This document shows positions 7,339 through 16,358 of a stretch of DNA of 64,000 nt, in pieces; the stretch's first letter is position 1, and the number at the start of each line of letters is the position of its first letter. This stretch comes from Dyadobacter jiangsuensis (GTDB taxonomy: Bacteria; Bacteroidota; Bacteroidia; Cytophagales; Spirosomataceae). The notes under the pieces are model-generated. The model searched no databases. It had not been told where the DNA came from and worked only from the letters and a program-made list of their open reading frames with translations. The position numbers were made by a program, and so were the translations under genes. The stretch covers positions 310,001 to 374,000 of the forward strand of contig NZ_PYAS01000002.1 of assembly GCF_003014695.1 (NCBI RefSeq), written 5' to 3'.

Positions 7339-9381
7339 TCAGTAGAAAACAACGCTTTGACTCCGGGTCTGCCCGGCAGAAGTCACTTGAAGGATATATT
7401 TTCCTGCGGGTAGTGCATAACGCGGCCGAACAGAAAGTAGTCCCACTGCTTCCCTTGCCGAGATTTGCACGGGATGTTCGCGACCGGCCGCGTCGAGAAG
7501 GCGGCACGTAACATCAGCGAATTGGCCGGAAGGCATAATGTAAAACTGCTGTTGCGTGACCGGGTTTGGGAAAACGGTCCAGGGAGCCGGAGCACCGTCG
7601 CGAAACAATGTGACGATGGTCGAATAGGCGATTGCTCCATTGTTGTACCCCATTTTTATTCTGTAAAAGACAGTTCCGCTGCCTGGGTTATTATCTGTAA
7701 AACCGAATACACCCGACAAGCCAGGCGCTGGGGCAGGCAAAGTTTCGAGATCATTGTAATGCAGGCCGTCGGTTGTTTTCTGAACGGTCATGGATGCAAG
7801 TCCGGGTACTGGTGCAACCGCCCAGGCGACCTGGATGTTGCTGCCAAAGCTGCGCAGACGGATGGTATTCACATATTCGATTGTCTGGAATGCACGCTCC
7901 ACGTAAACCGGCTGGGAAATGCTGCCGGGAGTAATTGGAGCTAGGCCTGTGAGGCGGATGCGGTATTGTCCGTCAGGCAGCTTGGCTGGCATCCGGATTA
8001 GAAGTGGATTGGCATTGCCGGTACCTATCTGAGCAATGAACTGCCCTTGCGCGTCCAGCAGCTCAGCAGCGATTTGCATTGTTGCAGGGGCATTGCCGGT
8101 GACCGCAATAGGCAGATCAAATGCCGCGCCCGGATATACGCGTGCGGGCGTTACACCTGTATGTAATGTATACGCAGGCTGCAAAGGCAGGGTACGGGCC
8201 ATCGCGGTGTCCGCAAGGCTTCTGTTCCATGCTGCGGCAGCGAGGGTGAGGCCCTGGATGCCGCCGGGAACATTTTCAAAATGCGCGGAAACGGGACGCG
8301 GGATCTGGATAGTATCGAGGTAAGGGCCCTGGAATGCATTGAAATCCGGCAGCGCAATCAACCGGTTTTGCGCGTTCAGAACGGGCAGGTAAGGATCCTT
8401 CAACTGGTTGCTGGCAGAGTTACGGGCAATGTACCAGGGAATATTGTAGCCCGAATCCCTGCGGCTGTTCTGAATGAGCGTCCGGATTCCATCGAAGTAT
8501 TGCGTCTCGCTGAAACCGAGCTGTGCGTCGTTTTCGCCATGGGCCCAAAGCACCGCCCGGATGCCTGTCAGGGATGTCATGTAGCGCATCGTGTTGACGA
8601 TATTGCTATAAGGCTGCCGGTTGGGCCAGTATTTTCCTACATATAAATTATAGGCGTCCTTGCCCGATGCGGCGTCGCGGTAATTCTCGGAGTTGGCCGC
8701 TGCCCAGGCGGTATTGAAGAACAGCACCGGGGTTTTCCATCTTCGAAACAGCAGGTCGCCCAATTCGCCCCAGTACCACGAAGTCTCGCCATTCGGGAAA
8801 ATATTGTTACTGGCTTTGAGTGGCTCAAAAGTTGGAACGGGCATCGGGCCGTCGGGGGCCACGGTAATGTTCTCGTTGTTGAGGGTTTTGTTGATCGCAT
8901 TAAAGGAAACCACGTTTGAAGAAGCGTCTTTCGCACCAAGACCAGGCAGGCCCATCGCATTGGAATTGCCCGCAACGAGGAAAACTTCGCCCACGCCCAC
9001 ACGGGCGACCACCGCCGAATCTATAATACCATTGGCTGCGGTGCCGATCAGTTTGAGACGATACCAGCCGGTGTGGGCGGAGAAGACGGTGTGCAGAAAC
9101 CCCTGGGCCAGCTGGCTGGTTTCCACCTGCTGTTCCTGTGCGGCATTAGCATTGCCCTCGATGGGGATCAGCGATGCGCTGATGCGGGTATACGGGTAAT
9201 GCGCGTAAGCAGTGAGGGATAAGGTGGCGATGCCCGATGCATTGCGCTGCATGACCTGGTTTGAAACCGGGCTTGTGACAACCAGCTGTGCATGCGCCCG
9301 CATCATACCTGCGATTGTACAAAGCAGGGCAAACAAGCAATATGTAGGGCGTCCGGCAGCAGGGCAAATCCTATTCAACAT
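7339..9381 (-). CDS. Secreted sialate O-acetylesterase-like carbohydrate esterase with T9SS tail
   Basis: A 680-residue exported protein. The ATG at 9381 is preferred to a TTG two codons earlier. A signal peptide ends near AHAQ (residue 32). The SGNH/SASA esterase domain shows block I as VAGNSNAMG near residues 135-145 (nucleophile Ser) and the block LWAHGENDA near 280-290, matching the WxxGExD-type motif of sialate acetylesterases. A further beta domain follows, and the last 80 residues (from APWTVFPNPV) are a type A sorting domain for type IX secretion. It is probably a surface or secreted deacetylase acting on polysaccharide substituents. It lies downstream of SusD/SusC but is separated by 130 bp and a terminator. 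Confidence 0.78.
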   Translation of the reverse strand: MLNRICPAAGRPTYCLFALLCTIAGMMRAHAQLVVTSPVSNQVMQRNASGIATLSLTAYAHYPYTRISASLIPIEGNANAAQEQQVETSQLAQGFLHTVFSAHTGWYRLKLIGTAANGIIDSAVVARVGVGEVFLVAGNSNAMGLPGLGAKDASSNVVSFNAINKTLNNENITVAPDGPMPVPTFEPLKASNNIFPNGETSWYWGELGDLLFRRWKTPVLFFNTAWAAANSENYRDAASGKDAYNLYVGKYWPNRQPYSNIVNTMRYMTSLTGIRAVLWAHGENDAQLGFSETQYFDGIRTLIQNSRRDSGYNIPWYIARNSASNQLKDPYLPVLNAQNRLIALPDFNAFQGPYLDTIQIPRPVSAHFENVPGGIQGLTLAAAAWNRSLADTAMARTLPLQPAYTLHTGVTPARVYPGAAFDLPIAVTGNAPATMQIAAELLDAQGQFIAQIGTGNANPLLIRMPAKLPDGQYRIRLTGLAPITPGSISQPVYVERAFQTIEYVNTIRLRSFGSNIQVAWAVAPVPGLASMTVQKTTDGLHYNDLETLPAPAPGLSGVFGFTDNNPGSGTVFYRIKMGYNNGAIAYSTIVTLFRDGAPAPWTVFPNPVTQQQFYIMPSGQFADVTCRLLDAAGREHPVQISAREAVGLLSVRPRYALPAGKYILQVTSAGQTRSQSVVFY

Positions 9382-9459
9382 CTGCAAATCGTTTTGATAA
9401 ACTTAGGCAATGAATATAAAGCAAAATGGCTTTCGGATTGGGGCGTCGGTATAAGAACG

Positions 9460-9496
9460 AAAAAAACCGACCCTCAGATGAAGGCCGGCTTTTATA
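9460..9496 (-). terminator. Terminator of the first SusC/SusD operon
   Basis: On the minus strand, GGCCGGCTTT-type and AAAACCGACC-type arms form an imperfect stem around a 10-nt loop, followed by a run of seven T (plus-strand A-run near 9460-9466). It lies just past the SusD stop codon. Confidence 0.6.
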
Positions 9497-9513
9497 AAAC
9501 AGATAAGAAAATG

Positions 9514-11082
9514 CTAGTTGTAGCCCGGGTTCTGAGGTTTCAGGTTCGGATTGTTTCTCATTTCCTGGATACCCAGCGGGAAAAGCAAGTGTTTTTCCTG
9601 CAACGCTACGCCGCCGCTCACGTTCAGGTTTTTGTGGCCCACGAAGTTGTCGAACTTCTTGGTTTCCTCATTGAACACTTTACGCAGACGTACCATATCG
9701 AACCAGGTAATGCCTTCGTAAGCGAATTCGTGCCAACGCTCCTTCCAAACTGCCTCTTTGAATGAAGCAGGAGTGTAGGTGCCGATAGCCGGCGTAGTCA
9801 ATTTGGCACGGTCGCGGATTGCTTTCAATGCTGCGTAAGCTTCTGCATCGACAGTACCCAGTTCGGCTTGTGCTTCTGCATACATCAGCAATACGTCCGA
9901 GTAGCGCATCTGGTTTACGTTCAGGTTATTGAGACGGGTAGGGGTAATGCCCGGGCCGCCCAATGCTGCGATGTTGAAATATTTAAACACGTACGGAGCG
10001 CCCAGTTCGAATTTTGCACCTGTACCATTGGTGTAGTAGGTGGTGTAGAACCAGCCTTCCTGATCTTTGGTACGAAGGTCACCTGTTTCATACGAGTTGT
10101 AGAACGAGAGCGTAGGTACGGTGCTACCTGTTCCACCAAGTCCGGCATATGTTACCGCTTTGAAGTTCGGGAAGAAGTCGTTCAGCGGGAAACCAGCCAC
10201 TGCGGTGTTGTACTGGATCTGGAACAGGTGTTCCATGCGGTTTTTCAGTTTCTCATCGTGTAACTCCTTGTAAGTTGGGAACAAGCCGAGCGTCGAAGGA
10301 TTTTCCTTGGCGTATTTAATTACTTCCGCCGCTTTGTCGGCCGCGAGCTTGTAATGCGACTGTCCTTTTGAAAGCGGGAAACCAGCCATTGTCAGGTACA
10401 CTTTTGCCAGGTAAGCCTTTACAGCCATTTTGGACACACGTCCGTTGGTGTTGAAATCGGCAAAACCGGCGGCTTCGGCAGCCAGGAGGTCGTCGACGAT
10501 CAGTTTGTAAACTTCCTCCTGAGACGCTCTCGAAGCGAGGAAGTCCTCAGACTCGGTCGTTTGCGGCTTGGTGATCAAAGGTACATCGCCCCACAATCTT
10601 ACTGCATAGAAGTAAGCCCATGCACGGAGGAAGCGAGCTTCGCCCATCAGTCTCACTTTCTGAGCTTCATTGGCCGCCGGGAACTGGATGCCCGGGATTT
10701 TTTCGATCGCCAGGTTCGCATTTGCAATCACTTTGTAAACGCCGTTCCACCAGTTGCTGATGTGGCCCGTATTGCCGTCGTAAATGAGGGCGTACAGGTT
10801 GTTCAGGTCGGAGTTTTGGCCTGTTTCTGTATTCGCAGTACCGGTAGGGGCTTCCAGCATTTGCCAGTTGGCCGAGAAGATGCCTGCACTTTCACCGAAG
10901 AAGCGCGTATCTGCATAAGTGGCTGCGACAGCGGCTTCCGCGTGATCCGGAATGGTGTAAAATACATCTGGCTGAAGGTTCGACGGATCTTGCTCATCGA
11001 GGAAGTCGGAGCAGGCTGTCGGGCCCATCAGGATCGCTCCGCAGAGCAAAAGTTGATAGAATTTTTTATTATTAAGTTTCAT
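9514..11082 (-). CDS. RagB/SusD family nutrient-binding outer-membrane lipoprotein
   Basis: A 522-residue SusD homologue, the surface lipoprotein lid that captures glycan or peptide for its SusC porin. The lipoprotein signal ends LMGPTAC-SDFLDEQDP, with the cysteine near residue 24. TPR-like helices follow (EARFLRAWAYFYAVRLWGD and similar family motifs), and the C-terminal region has the conserved MRYSDVLLMYAEAQ and (K/R)ERWHEFAYEG(I/H) segments. I chose the ATG at 11082, which gives MKLNNKKFYQ, although an ATG 12 bases upstream (11094) is also possible. The gene starts 38 bp after the SusC stop codon and ends at a terminator. Ligand unknown. Confidence 0.95.
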   Translation of the reverse strand: MKLNNKKFYQLLLCGAILMGPTACSDFLDEQDPSNLQPDVFYTIPDHAEAAVAATYADTRFFGESAGIFSANWQMLEAPTGTANTETGQNSDLNNLYALIYDGNTGHISNWWNGVYKVIANANLAIEKIPGIQFPAANEAQKVRLMGEARFLRAWAYFYAVRLWGDVPLITKPQTTESEDFLASRASQEEVYKLIVDDLLAAEAAGFADFNTNGRVSKMAVKAYLAKVYLTMAGFPLSKGQSHYKLAADKAAEVIKYAKENPSTLGLFPTYKELHDEKLKNRMEHLFQIQYNTAVAGFPLNDFFPNFKAVTYAGLGGTGSTVPTLSFYNSYETGDLRTKDQEGWFYTTYYTNGTGAKFELGAPYVFKYFNIAALGGPGITPTRLNNLNVNQMRYSDVLLMYAEAQAELGTVDAEAYAALKAIRDRAKLTTPAIGTYTPASFKEAVWKERWHEFAYEGITWFDMVRLRKVFNEETKKFDNFVGHKNLNVSGGVALQEKHLLFPLGIQEMRNNPNLKPQNPGYN

Positions 11083-11120
11083 ACTGAATGTCATTTTGAA
11101 TGATACAACGGTCCCGTCGA

Positions 11121-14100
11121 TTAGAATGCAACCTGAATACCTCCCAGGAATGTGGTTGGCTTAGGATAGCTGTGCCAGATCATACCTTGTGAGAATACGT
11201 TGTCGCCATCGCCACCACGGATAGGAGTTTGCTCTGGATCGCCAAACGGATATTTGCTGATGATGAAGAAGTTCTGAGCAGAAACATACAATCTCAGTTT
11301 GCTCATTTTCAACTTACTAGCAATTTCCGATGGGAAGTTGTAACCCAGCAACAGGTTGCGGCCACGAATGAAAGAACCGTCGAAGATCCAGCGGGTGTCT
11401 ACGTTGGTCACGTAACCAGCCTTGGTATCGCGAATTTGTGCGATTGGCGTGTTCTGGTTTTGAGGAGTCCATGCATCAAGAACGGTAGCGTAGCTGTTGG
11501 CCAATGCCTGGCGGTCTTCGCTGGCGTGGAGGTTCATGTCCATCAGGTCGTTTCCGTACGAGAATTGCAGGTCGAGGGTCAGGTCGAAGCCGTGGAAACG
11601 TACGCTGTTTGAAAGTGATCCCCATCCTTTTGGAGAACCGTTACCAATAATGCCACGGTCAGCGTCGGTGATCGCATTGTCGCCGTTCACGTCTTTGTAC
11701 TTGATATCGCCTGGCAACATTTTCAGGCTGGCACGGTAACTGGTGAATTTGGCAGCCTGGTCGGCCTCAGCTTCGCTCCAGGTTCCCAGACGGGTCAATC
11801 CCCAGAATGCACCCACAGGTTCGCCGACACGGATTACGCTCGTTTGGTTAGTGATGGAAGGACCGCCCACTCCGAAGATGTCAGCAGGGGTTGCCAGCGA
11901 CAATACTTTGTTTCTGTTGAACGAGATGTTGAAGCTGGTATTCCATGAGAAGTTTTGCTTTTCGATGTTCACCGTATTCAAACCAAATTCGAAACCTTTG
12001 TTCTCCATAGAACCGACGTTGCGACGGATGGTCGCGTAGCCGCTTGTACGTGGTACCGGCGCATCGAGGAGCATATCGGTCGTTTTGCGGTAGTAGTAAT
12101 CCGCTTCGAGAGAGATTCTTCCTTTGAGGAAGCTGATTTCAAGACCTCCGTCGGTTTGAGCGGTTTTTTCCCAGCGCAAATCGTTGTTGGGGAGCCTGTT
12201 GATACCGGTTCCGCCGAAACGGGTATCGTTGTAAATCGCAGCGTAGTTAGATCTCAGCAAGCCCAGTGACGAGTAGGGAGGAATCTCCGAGTTACCGGTC
12301 AAACCGTAGCTGGTGCGAAGTTTCAAGCTAGAAATAATAGGGTTGCCTTTCAGGAACTCTTCGTCAGACACCTTCCACGCAAGGGCCGCCGACGGGAAGA
12401 ATGCGAACTTGTGGTCCTTACCGAATTTTGAAGAACCATCCGCACGACCAGTCACTGTCAACAGGTATTTGTCGAGCAAGGTATAGTTCAAACGACCGAA
12501 GTATGAGTTAAAAGCAAAACGTGACGCACCTGATACGTAAGGGCTAGAAGAAGGCGCTACCGACCCTGCCGCTAGGTTGTCGAAAGTATAATAGTCAGTC
12601 GCGAAGTTCTGAGCACCGACACCGGTTGTGGCAACATTGGTTTCCTGCCATGAAATACCCGCAAGAGCATTGATCGAGTGGATACCGAATGTTTTGTTAT
12701 AGGTCAGCAAGTTCTCCCATGACCAGAAAGTCTCTTTTCTGGTTTCTTTTCTGGCAGTACCCAGTTCGTTAGGCGTAAGCGTACGCGTTTGCGACTGGTT
12801 CACTTCCTGGCTGATCACGTTCACACCCAATACCGAACGGAACTCGAGCCCTTTTGCAAGGGTAATGTTTCCGTAAAGGCTACCGAGCGTAGTTTGAGTA
12901 TTCAGGTTGTATTTACGACCCATCAAACGGTGTACGGAGCTGAATGAGCCCTCTGCACCCGGATAATCACGGTTGTTGGCATAGGATCCATCCGGCCATT
13001 TTACCGGAAGGAAAGGGAAGTCTTCCACCATCTGACGAGGTACGGCATCGCTGATGTCGACCAGGTTCTCAGCCTGGTTGTTGTAGCTCAAAGTACCACC
13101 GAGGCGCAACCATTTCTTCACCTGATCGTCGATGCTGAAACGGGTTGAATAGCGTTTCAGGTAGGACGTTTTGATCAAACCCTGGTCGTCGCGGTAGTTA
13201 AGTGACAGCGAGTAGGTTGTTCTCTCATTACCGCCGCTGAAGCCCAGCTGGTGGTTTTGAGATACGCGGTGCTGGGTCGATTCTTTGAACCAGTCGGTGT
13301 CGTAGTTGGGGGCAAAAGTACCGTCAGGACGTACAGTGAATACGTCAGGGTGGGCAGCTGCCAGCTGTGCACGACGTACCTGCGGATCGTGAGATACATA
13401 TTTCTTAGCATCCCAGCCCGCCTTGTCGAACTTCTCCATGTTCTTGTAAGCGAGGTCTTCGACGTCCATATATTGCTGGGCGTTCAATACTTTCGCTCTT
13501 TTCGGACCGGCTGTCGGCACGCTAAGGTCGAGACCGTAAGTGATCGTGCTTTCACCTGATTTACCTCTTTTGGTGGTAATCATGATTACCCCGTTGGCAC
13601 CACGCGCACCATAGATGGCCGTCGACGAAGCATCTTTCAATACTTCCACCGACACGATGTCGTTCGGGTTAATGAAGTCGATCGCCTGGCTTTGCTGGTT
13701 CTGGTTACCCTGTGGAAGCATTACACCATCCACCACGTATAACGGGTTGTTGGAGGAGTTGATGGAGCTGAAACCACGGATACGCACGTTCGCGCGACCA
13801 CCCGGGCGACCCGAGTTCACGTTCACCTGCACACCCGAGATTTTACCTTGCAATGCCTGGTTCAATGAAGGAGCAGGGCGCTCTCTCAGTTGTTCTTCTT
13901 TCACGGAACCTACCGATCCCGTAAGGTCGGATTTCTTGGCGGTACCGTACCCGATCACGACTACTTCACTAAGCGCCTTGGAATCAGGAGCCAATGAAAT
14001 GTCGAGAGAAGTGCGGTTGCCAACGGCTACTTCCTGGCTGATGTAGCCCACGAAGCTGAAAACCAGCGTAGCATTGTCAGGTACAGAAAGCGTATAGTTA

Positions 14101-14351
14101 CCTTCTCCGTCGGTGGTAGTACCGCTGCTGGTACCTTTTACAACCACGTTTACACCCGGAAGGCCGTCGCCGGTTTCTTTATCGGTGATTTTTCCTTTGA
14201 GTGTTTTATCAGCGCGGATCGTGGTGGTGATACCGGAGTTGGCGAGGGCTGCGTTCACCAGCAATGGGCTTGCGAGCGCGGGCAGAAGCAATAAAGAATT
14301 ACGGATGCTCCGCATCTGGAGCAACCATGGATTAGTATCGGTAATTTTCAT
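11121..14351 (-). CDS. SusC/RagA family TonB-linked outer-membrane transporter
   Basis: A 1076-residue TonB-dependent porin. After a signal region (MKITDTNPWLLQMRSIRN, hydrophobic stretch to about residue 38) comes a CarboxypepD_reg-like domain (TLKGKITDKETGDGLPGVNV, residues about 50-130), the TonB box region EVVVIGYGT, the plug with SusC signatures (GVMLPQGNQ and the LKDASSTAIYGARGANGVI motif), and the 22-strand barrel ending in a terminal aromatic residue (QVAF). It pairs with the SusD gene downstream. The long 5' region holds a LacI-type palindrome. Substrate cannot be inferred from this pair alone; the esterase downstream suggests acylated glycan. Confidence 0.96.
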   Translation of the reverse strand: MKITDTNPWLLQMRSIRNSLLLLPALASPLLVNAALANSGITTTIRADKTLKGKITDKETGDGLPGVNVVVKGTSSGTTTDGEGNYTLSVPDNATLVFSFVGYISQEVAVGNRTSLDISLAPDSKALSEVVVIGYGTAKKSDLTGSVGSVKEEQLRERPAPSLNQALQGKISGVQVNVNSGRPGGRANVRIRGFSSINSSNNPLYVVDGVMLPQGNQNQQSQAIDFINPNDIVSVEVLKDASSTAIYGARGANGVIMITTKRGKSGESTITYGLDLSVPTAGPKRAKVLNAQQYMDVEDLAYKNMEKFDKAGWDAKKYVSHDPQVRRAQLAAAHPDVFTVRPDGTFAPNYDTDWFKESTQHRVSQNHQLGFSGGNERTTYSLSLNYRDDQGLIKTSYLKRYSTRFSIDDQVKKWLRLGGTLSYNNQAENLVDISDAVPRQMVEDFPFLPVKWPDGSYANNRDYPGAEGSFSSVHRLMGRKYNLNTQTTLGSLYGNITLAKGLEFRSVLGVNVISQEVNQSQTRTLTPNELGTARKETRKETFWSWENLLTYNKTFGIHSINALAGISWQETNVATTGVGAQNFATDYYTFDNLAAGSVAPSSSPYVSGASRFAFNSYFGRLNYTLLDKYLLTVTGRADGSSKFGKDHKFAFFPSAALAWKVSDEEFLKGNPIISSLKLRTSYGLTGNSEIPPYSSLGLLRSNYAAIYNDTRFGGTGINRLPNNDLRWEKTAQTDGGLEISFLKGRISLEADYYYRKTTDMLLDAPVPRTSGYATIRRNVGSMENKGFEFGLNTVNIEKQNFSWNTSFNISFNRNKVLSLATPADIFGVGGPSITNQTSVIRVGEPVGAFWGLTRLGTWSEAEADQAAKFTSYRASLKMLPGDIKYKDVNGDNAITDADRGIIGNGSPKGWGSLSNSVRFHGFDLTLDLQFSYGNDLMDMNLHASEDRQALANSYATVLDAWTPQNQNTPIAQIRDTKAGYVTNVDTRWIFDGSFIRGRNLLLGYNFPSEIASKLKMSKLRLYVSAQNFFIISKYPFGDPEQTPIRGGDGDNVFSQGMIWHSYPKPTTFLGGIQVAF

Positions 14352-14994
14352 GTAGTAAGGCTTGTTAAACGTTTTTCATGCAGTCTTGGAAAACACGTAG
14401 AATTTTAGTCTCAGATCTCTGTTCGTTAGGCTTTTGCGTTTTTTGTTTAATCATAGTTTGCGGTTTACAGTTAAAATGTTTCGGTGAGTAGTTAAATAGT
14501 TATAGTTGGTATTCGATAAATCACATTCCTCTTCGGGCGTAACTATCCTTGCCAAGGTTTTTGAATCAAATCATGATCACGAGTCCTGACAGCACTATGT
14601 CAAAAGGGGCAAAAAGATAACGTTACGCTTTCTCTGACGGAGGATGGAATGGACGGCGGATGTTCGGGACTGCAACCGGTCACCTGCCTGGTAAATGCTT
14701 CAAAAAGTCGGGTGGCGTCAGTTTGGTATTACTAAAAGTCTTTAAGAAAACGCGTTGCAATATTATAATATTTAACAATAGATTTCGAATAAAGCGGAAG
14801 GAAAAATGCAGAATTATTTATGCAAACGTTTGCATTGAGATTATAGGAAATTACCCTTTTCTTACGAAAAATCAACCAGTTAGAGGTTAATTTTGGATAA
14901 AAACAATGTTAATTTTCACTTCCGGTTGAGGTTGAAATTTTTGCCAAAATCCTATAATAATGAAGTGTAACCGAAGGGTTTTTAGCTAAAATAC
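14352..14994 (-). promoter_or_regulatory. Long non-coding control region upstream of SusC
   Basis: About 640 bp with no credible gene. It is AT-rich, with several short palindromes, among them TAACGTTA near 14618 and the strong operator-like site at 14821. Two near-copies of AAAATCCTATAATAA / AAAATACTATAAAAA lie at about 14949 and 14988. No canonical TAnnTTTG box was identified on the minus strand. It presumably contains the SusC promoter. Confidence 0.5.
14821..14834. promoter_or_regulatory. LacI-type operator palindrome TGCAAACGTTTGCA
   Basis: A perfect 14-bp palindrome with the central CG typical of LacI/GalR-family operators, 470 bp upstream of the SusC start and 220 bp downstream of the Gfo/Idh stop. 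LacI regulators commonly control sugar-utilisation loci, but no lacI-like gene is in this window, so the regulator would be encoded elsewhere. Confidence 0.55.
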
Positions 14995-15034
14995 TATAAA
15001 AAAGCCCTGCTCCGACGACTCGAAGCAGGGCTTT
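14995..15034 (-). terminator. Terminator of the Gfo/Idh/MocA gene
   Basis: On the minus strand, AAAGCCCTGCT and AGCAGGGCTTT form an 11-bp stem around a 12-nt loop, followed by TTTATAG. It lies 17 bp after the stop codon of the gene at 15052. Confidence 0.85.
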
Positions 15035-15051
15035 GAAAATGAATATGGGGA

Positions 15052-16143
15052 TCAGGCCAGATCTACGGTGCGGCCGGTCTTCACCGACTCGTCGCACGCG
15101 AAGGCAATTTGCAAGCTGGTTACAGCATCCTGCAAATGGTCGGTCAGGTCGAGGTCTTCGTTGATCGCCCGCAGGAAATAGCGCTGCTCGCGGTTACAAA
15201 GTTCCTGGTGATCCGGCTCGTCTTCGAGGTTAATCCAGGTGTCTTCCTTGGCGAACTCATCAGAGCCGTTCAGGTCGGCATGGTGTACACGTATCGATTC
15301 AGTCTTCGTATGTGCTTCTACGGAAGATGATTTTCCAGTACCGCCCGCATCTTTGGCCACGATTGAAGCCGAACCTTTCGGTCCGATTACGTCCTTCACA
15401 AAGAAGGCGGTTTCGCTGATCATCGGGCCCCAGCCGGCTTCGTACCAGCCTACGGAACCATCTTCAAACCAGATTTGGAGCTGGCCATAGTTGTAGTTTC
15501 CTGCCGGAATGTCTTCAGTAAGGCGGGCTCCGATTGCATTGACGCGGAGCGGCTTCGAGCGGGTCATCTGGCACATCACGTCAATGTAATGCACGCCGCA
15601 GTCCACGATCGGGCTAAGGCTCTTCATGAGGTTGCGGTGAACGCCCCACATGTAGCCGTGGCTTTGCTGGTTGAGGTTCATACGCATCACCAGCGGTTTG
15701 CCGAGGCCTTGTGCTTCGGTCACGAAACGTTCCCACGATGGGTGCACGCGGAGGATATAACCTACCACTACTTTCTTGTTCGCTTTTTTAGCAGCTTCTA
15801 CCACCCGCTTAGCACCTTCAACGGTATCAGCAAGCGGTTTTTCGATGAATACGTGGGCGCCGGCTTCGAGTGCTTTGACCGCGAAATTCTCGTGGGTATC
15901 AGGGTAAGTAGAGATACAAACAGCATCGGGCTTCGTCTCTTTCAATGCTGTTTCGTAGTCATTGAAAAGGGCATAGCCGCCGCCTAATTTTTCATTGAGA
16001 ACTTCCTTGCTTTTTCCGGTCGAAACGATCCCGCAGATCTCGAAACCATCCAGAAGCTGGTACGCAAAGGCATGGGAAGCACCCATGTTACCGCAACCGA
16101 CTACCAGTACGCGGATGGGGCTTTCGTTTTGAAAAGATGACAT
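15052..16143 (-). CDS. Gfo/Idh/MocA family NAD(P)-dependent oxidoreductase
   Basis: A 363-residue cytosolic oxidoreductase. The N-terminal Rossmann motif reads VVGCGNMGASHA (residues about 14-25), and the family signature EKPLADT (with conserved Lys of EKP) lies near residue 100. The C-terminal alpha/beta domain carries the GGxHxxD-like segment as VDCGVHYIDVM near 183-193, giving the usual catalytic His/Asp context. Members oxidise or reduce sugar and cyclitol hydroxyls or related substrates. Transcribed alone with its own terminator, upstream of the SusC control region. Exact substrate cannot be assigned. Confidence 0.9.
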   Translation of the reverse strand: MSSFQNESPIRVLVVGCGNMGASHAFAYQLLDGFEICGIVSTGKSKEVLNEKLGGGYALFNDYETALKETKPDAVCISTYPDTHENFAVKALEAGAHVFIEKPLADTVEGAKRVVEAAKKANKKVVVGYILRVHPSWERFVTEAQGLGKPLVMRMNLNQQSHGYMWGVHRNLMKSLSPIVDCGVHYIDVMCQMTRSKPLRVNAIGARLTEDIPAGNYNYGQLQIWFEDGSVGWYEAGWGPMISETAFFVKDVIGPKGSASIVAKDAGGTGKSSSVEAHTKTESIRVHHADLNGSDEFAKEDTWINLEDEPDHQELCNREQRYFLRAINEDLDLTDHLQDAVTSLQIAFACDESVKTGRTVDLA

Positions 16144-16358
16144 AGATTAAAGATAAATGTTAAGATTATGGGTTAGCAGGAACAAGAGCATGCAACATTG
16201 CAGCCTGGTTTGGGTGTCAAAATTAGGCATTAAAATCCGTATTCGGCCAGTTTCGTTCCAAGTGAAAAAAAATCCCGTTTCGGTGATAAAATTCTCTTTG
16301 AAAATCGAAATAAGAGTACGATAATGCATGAATTTTGTTACTCCTCATCTACTTGTTC

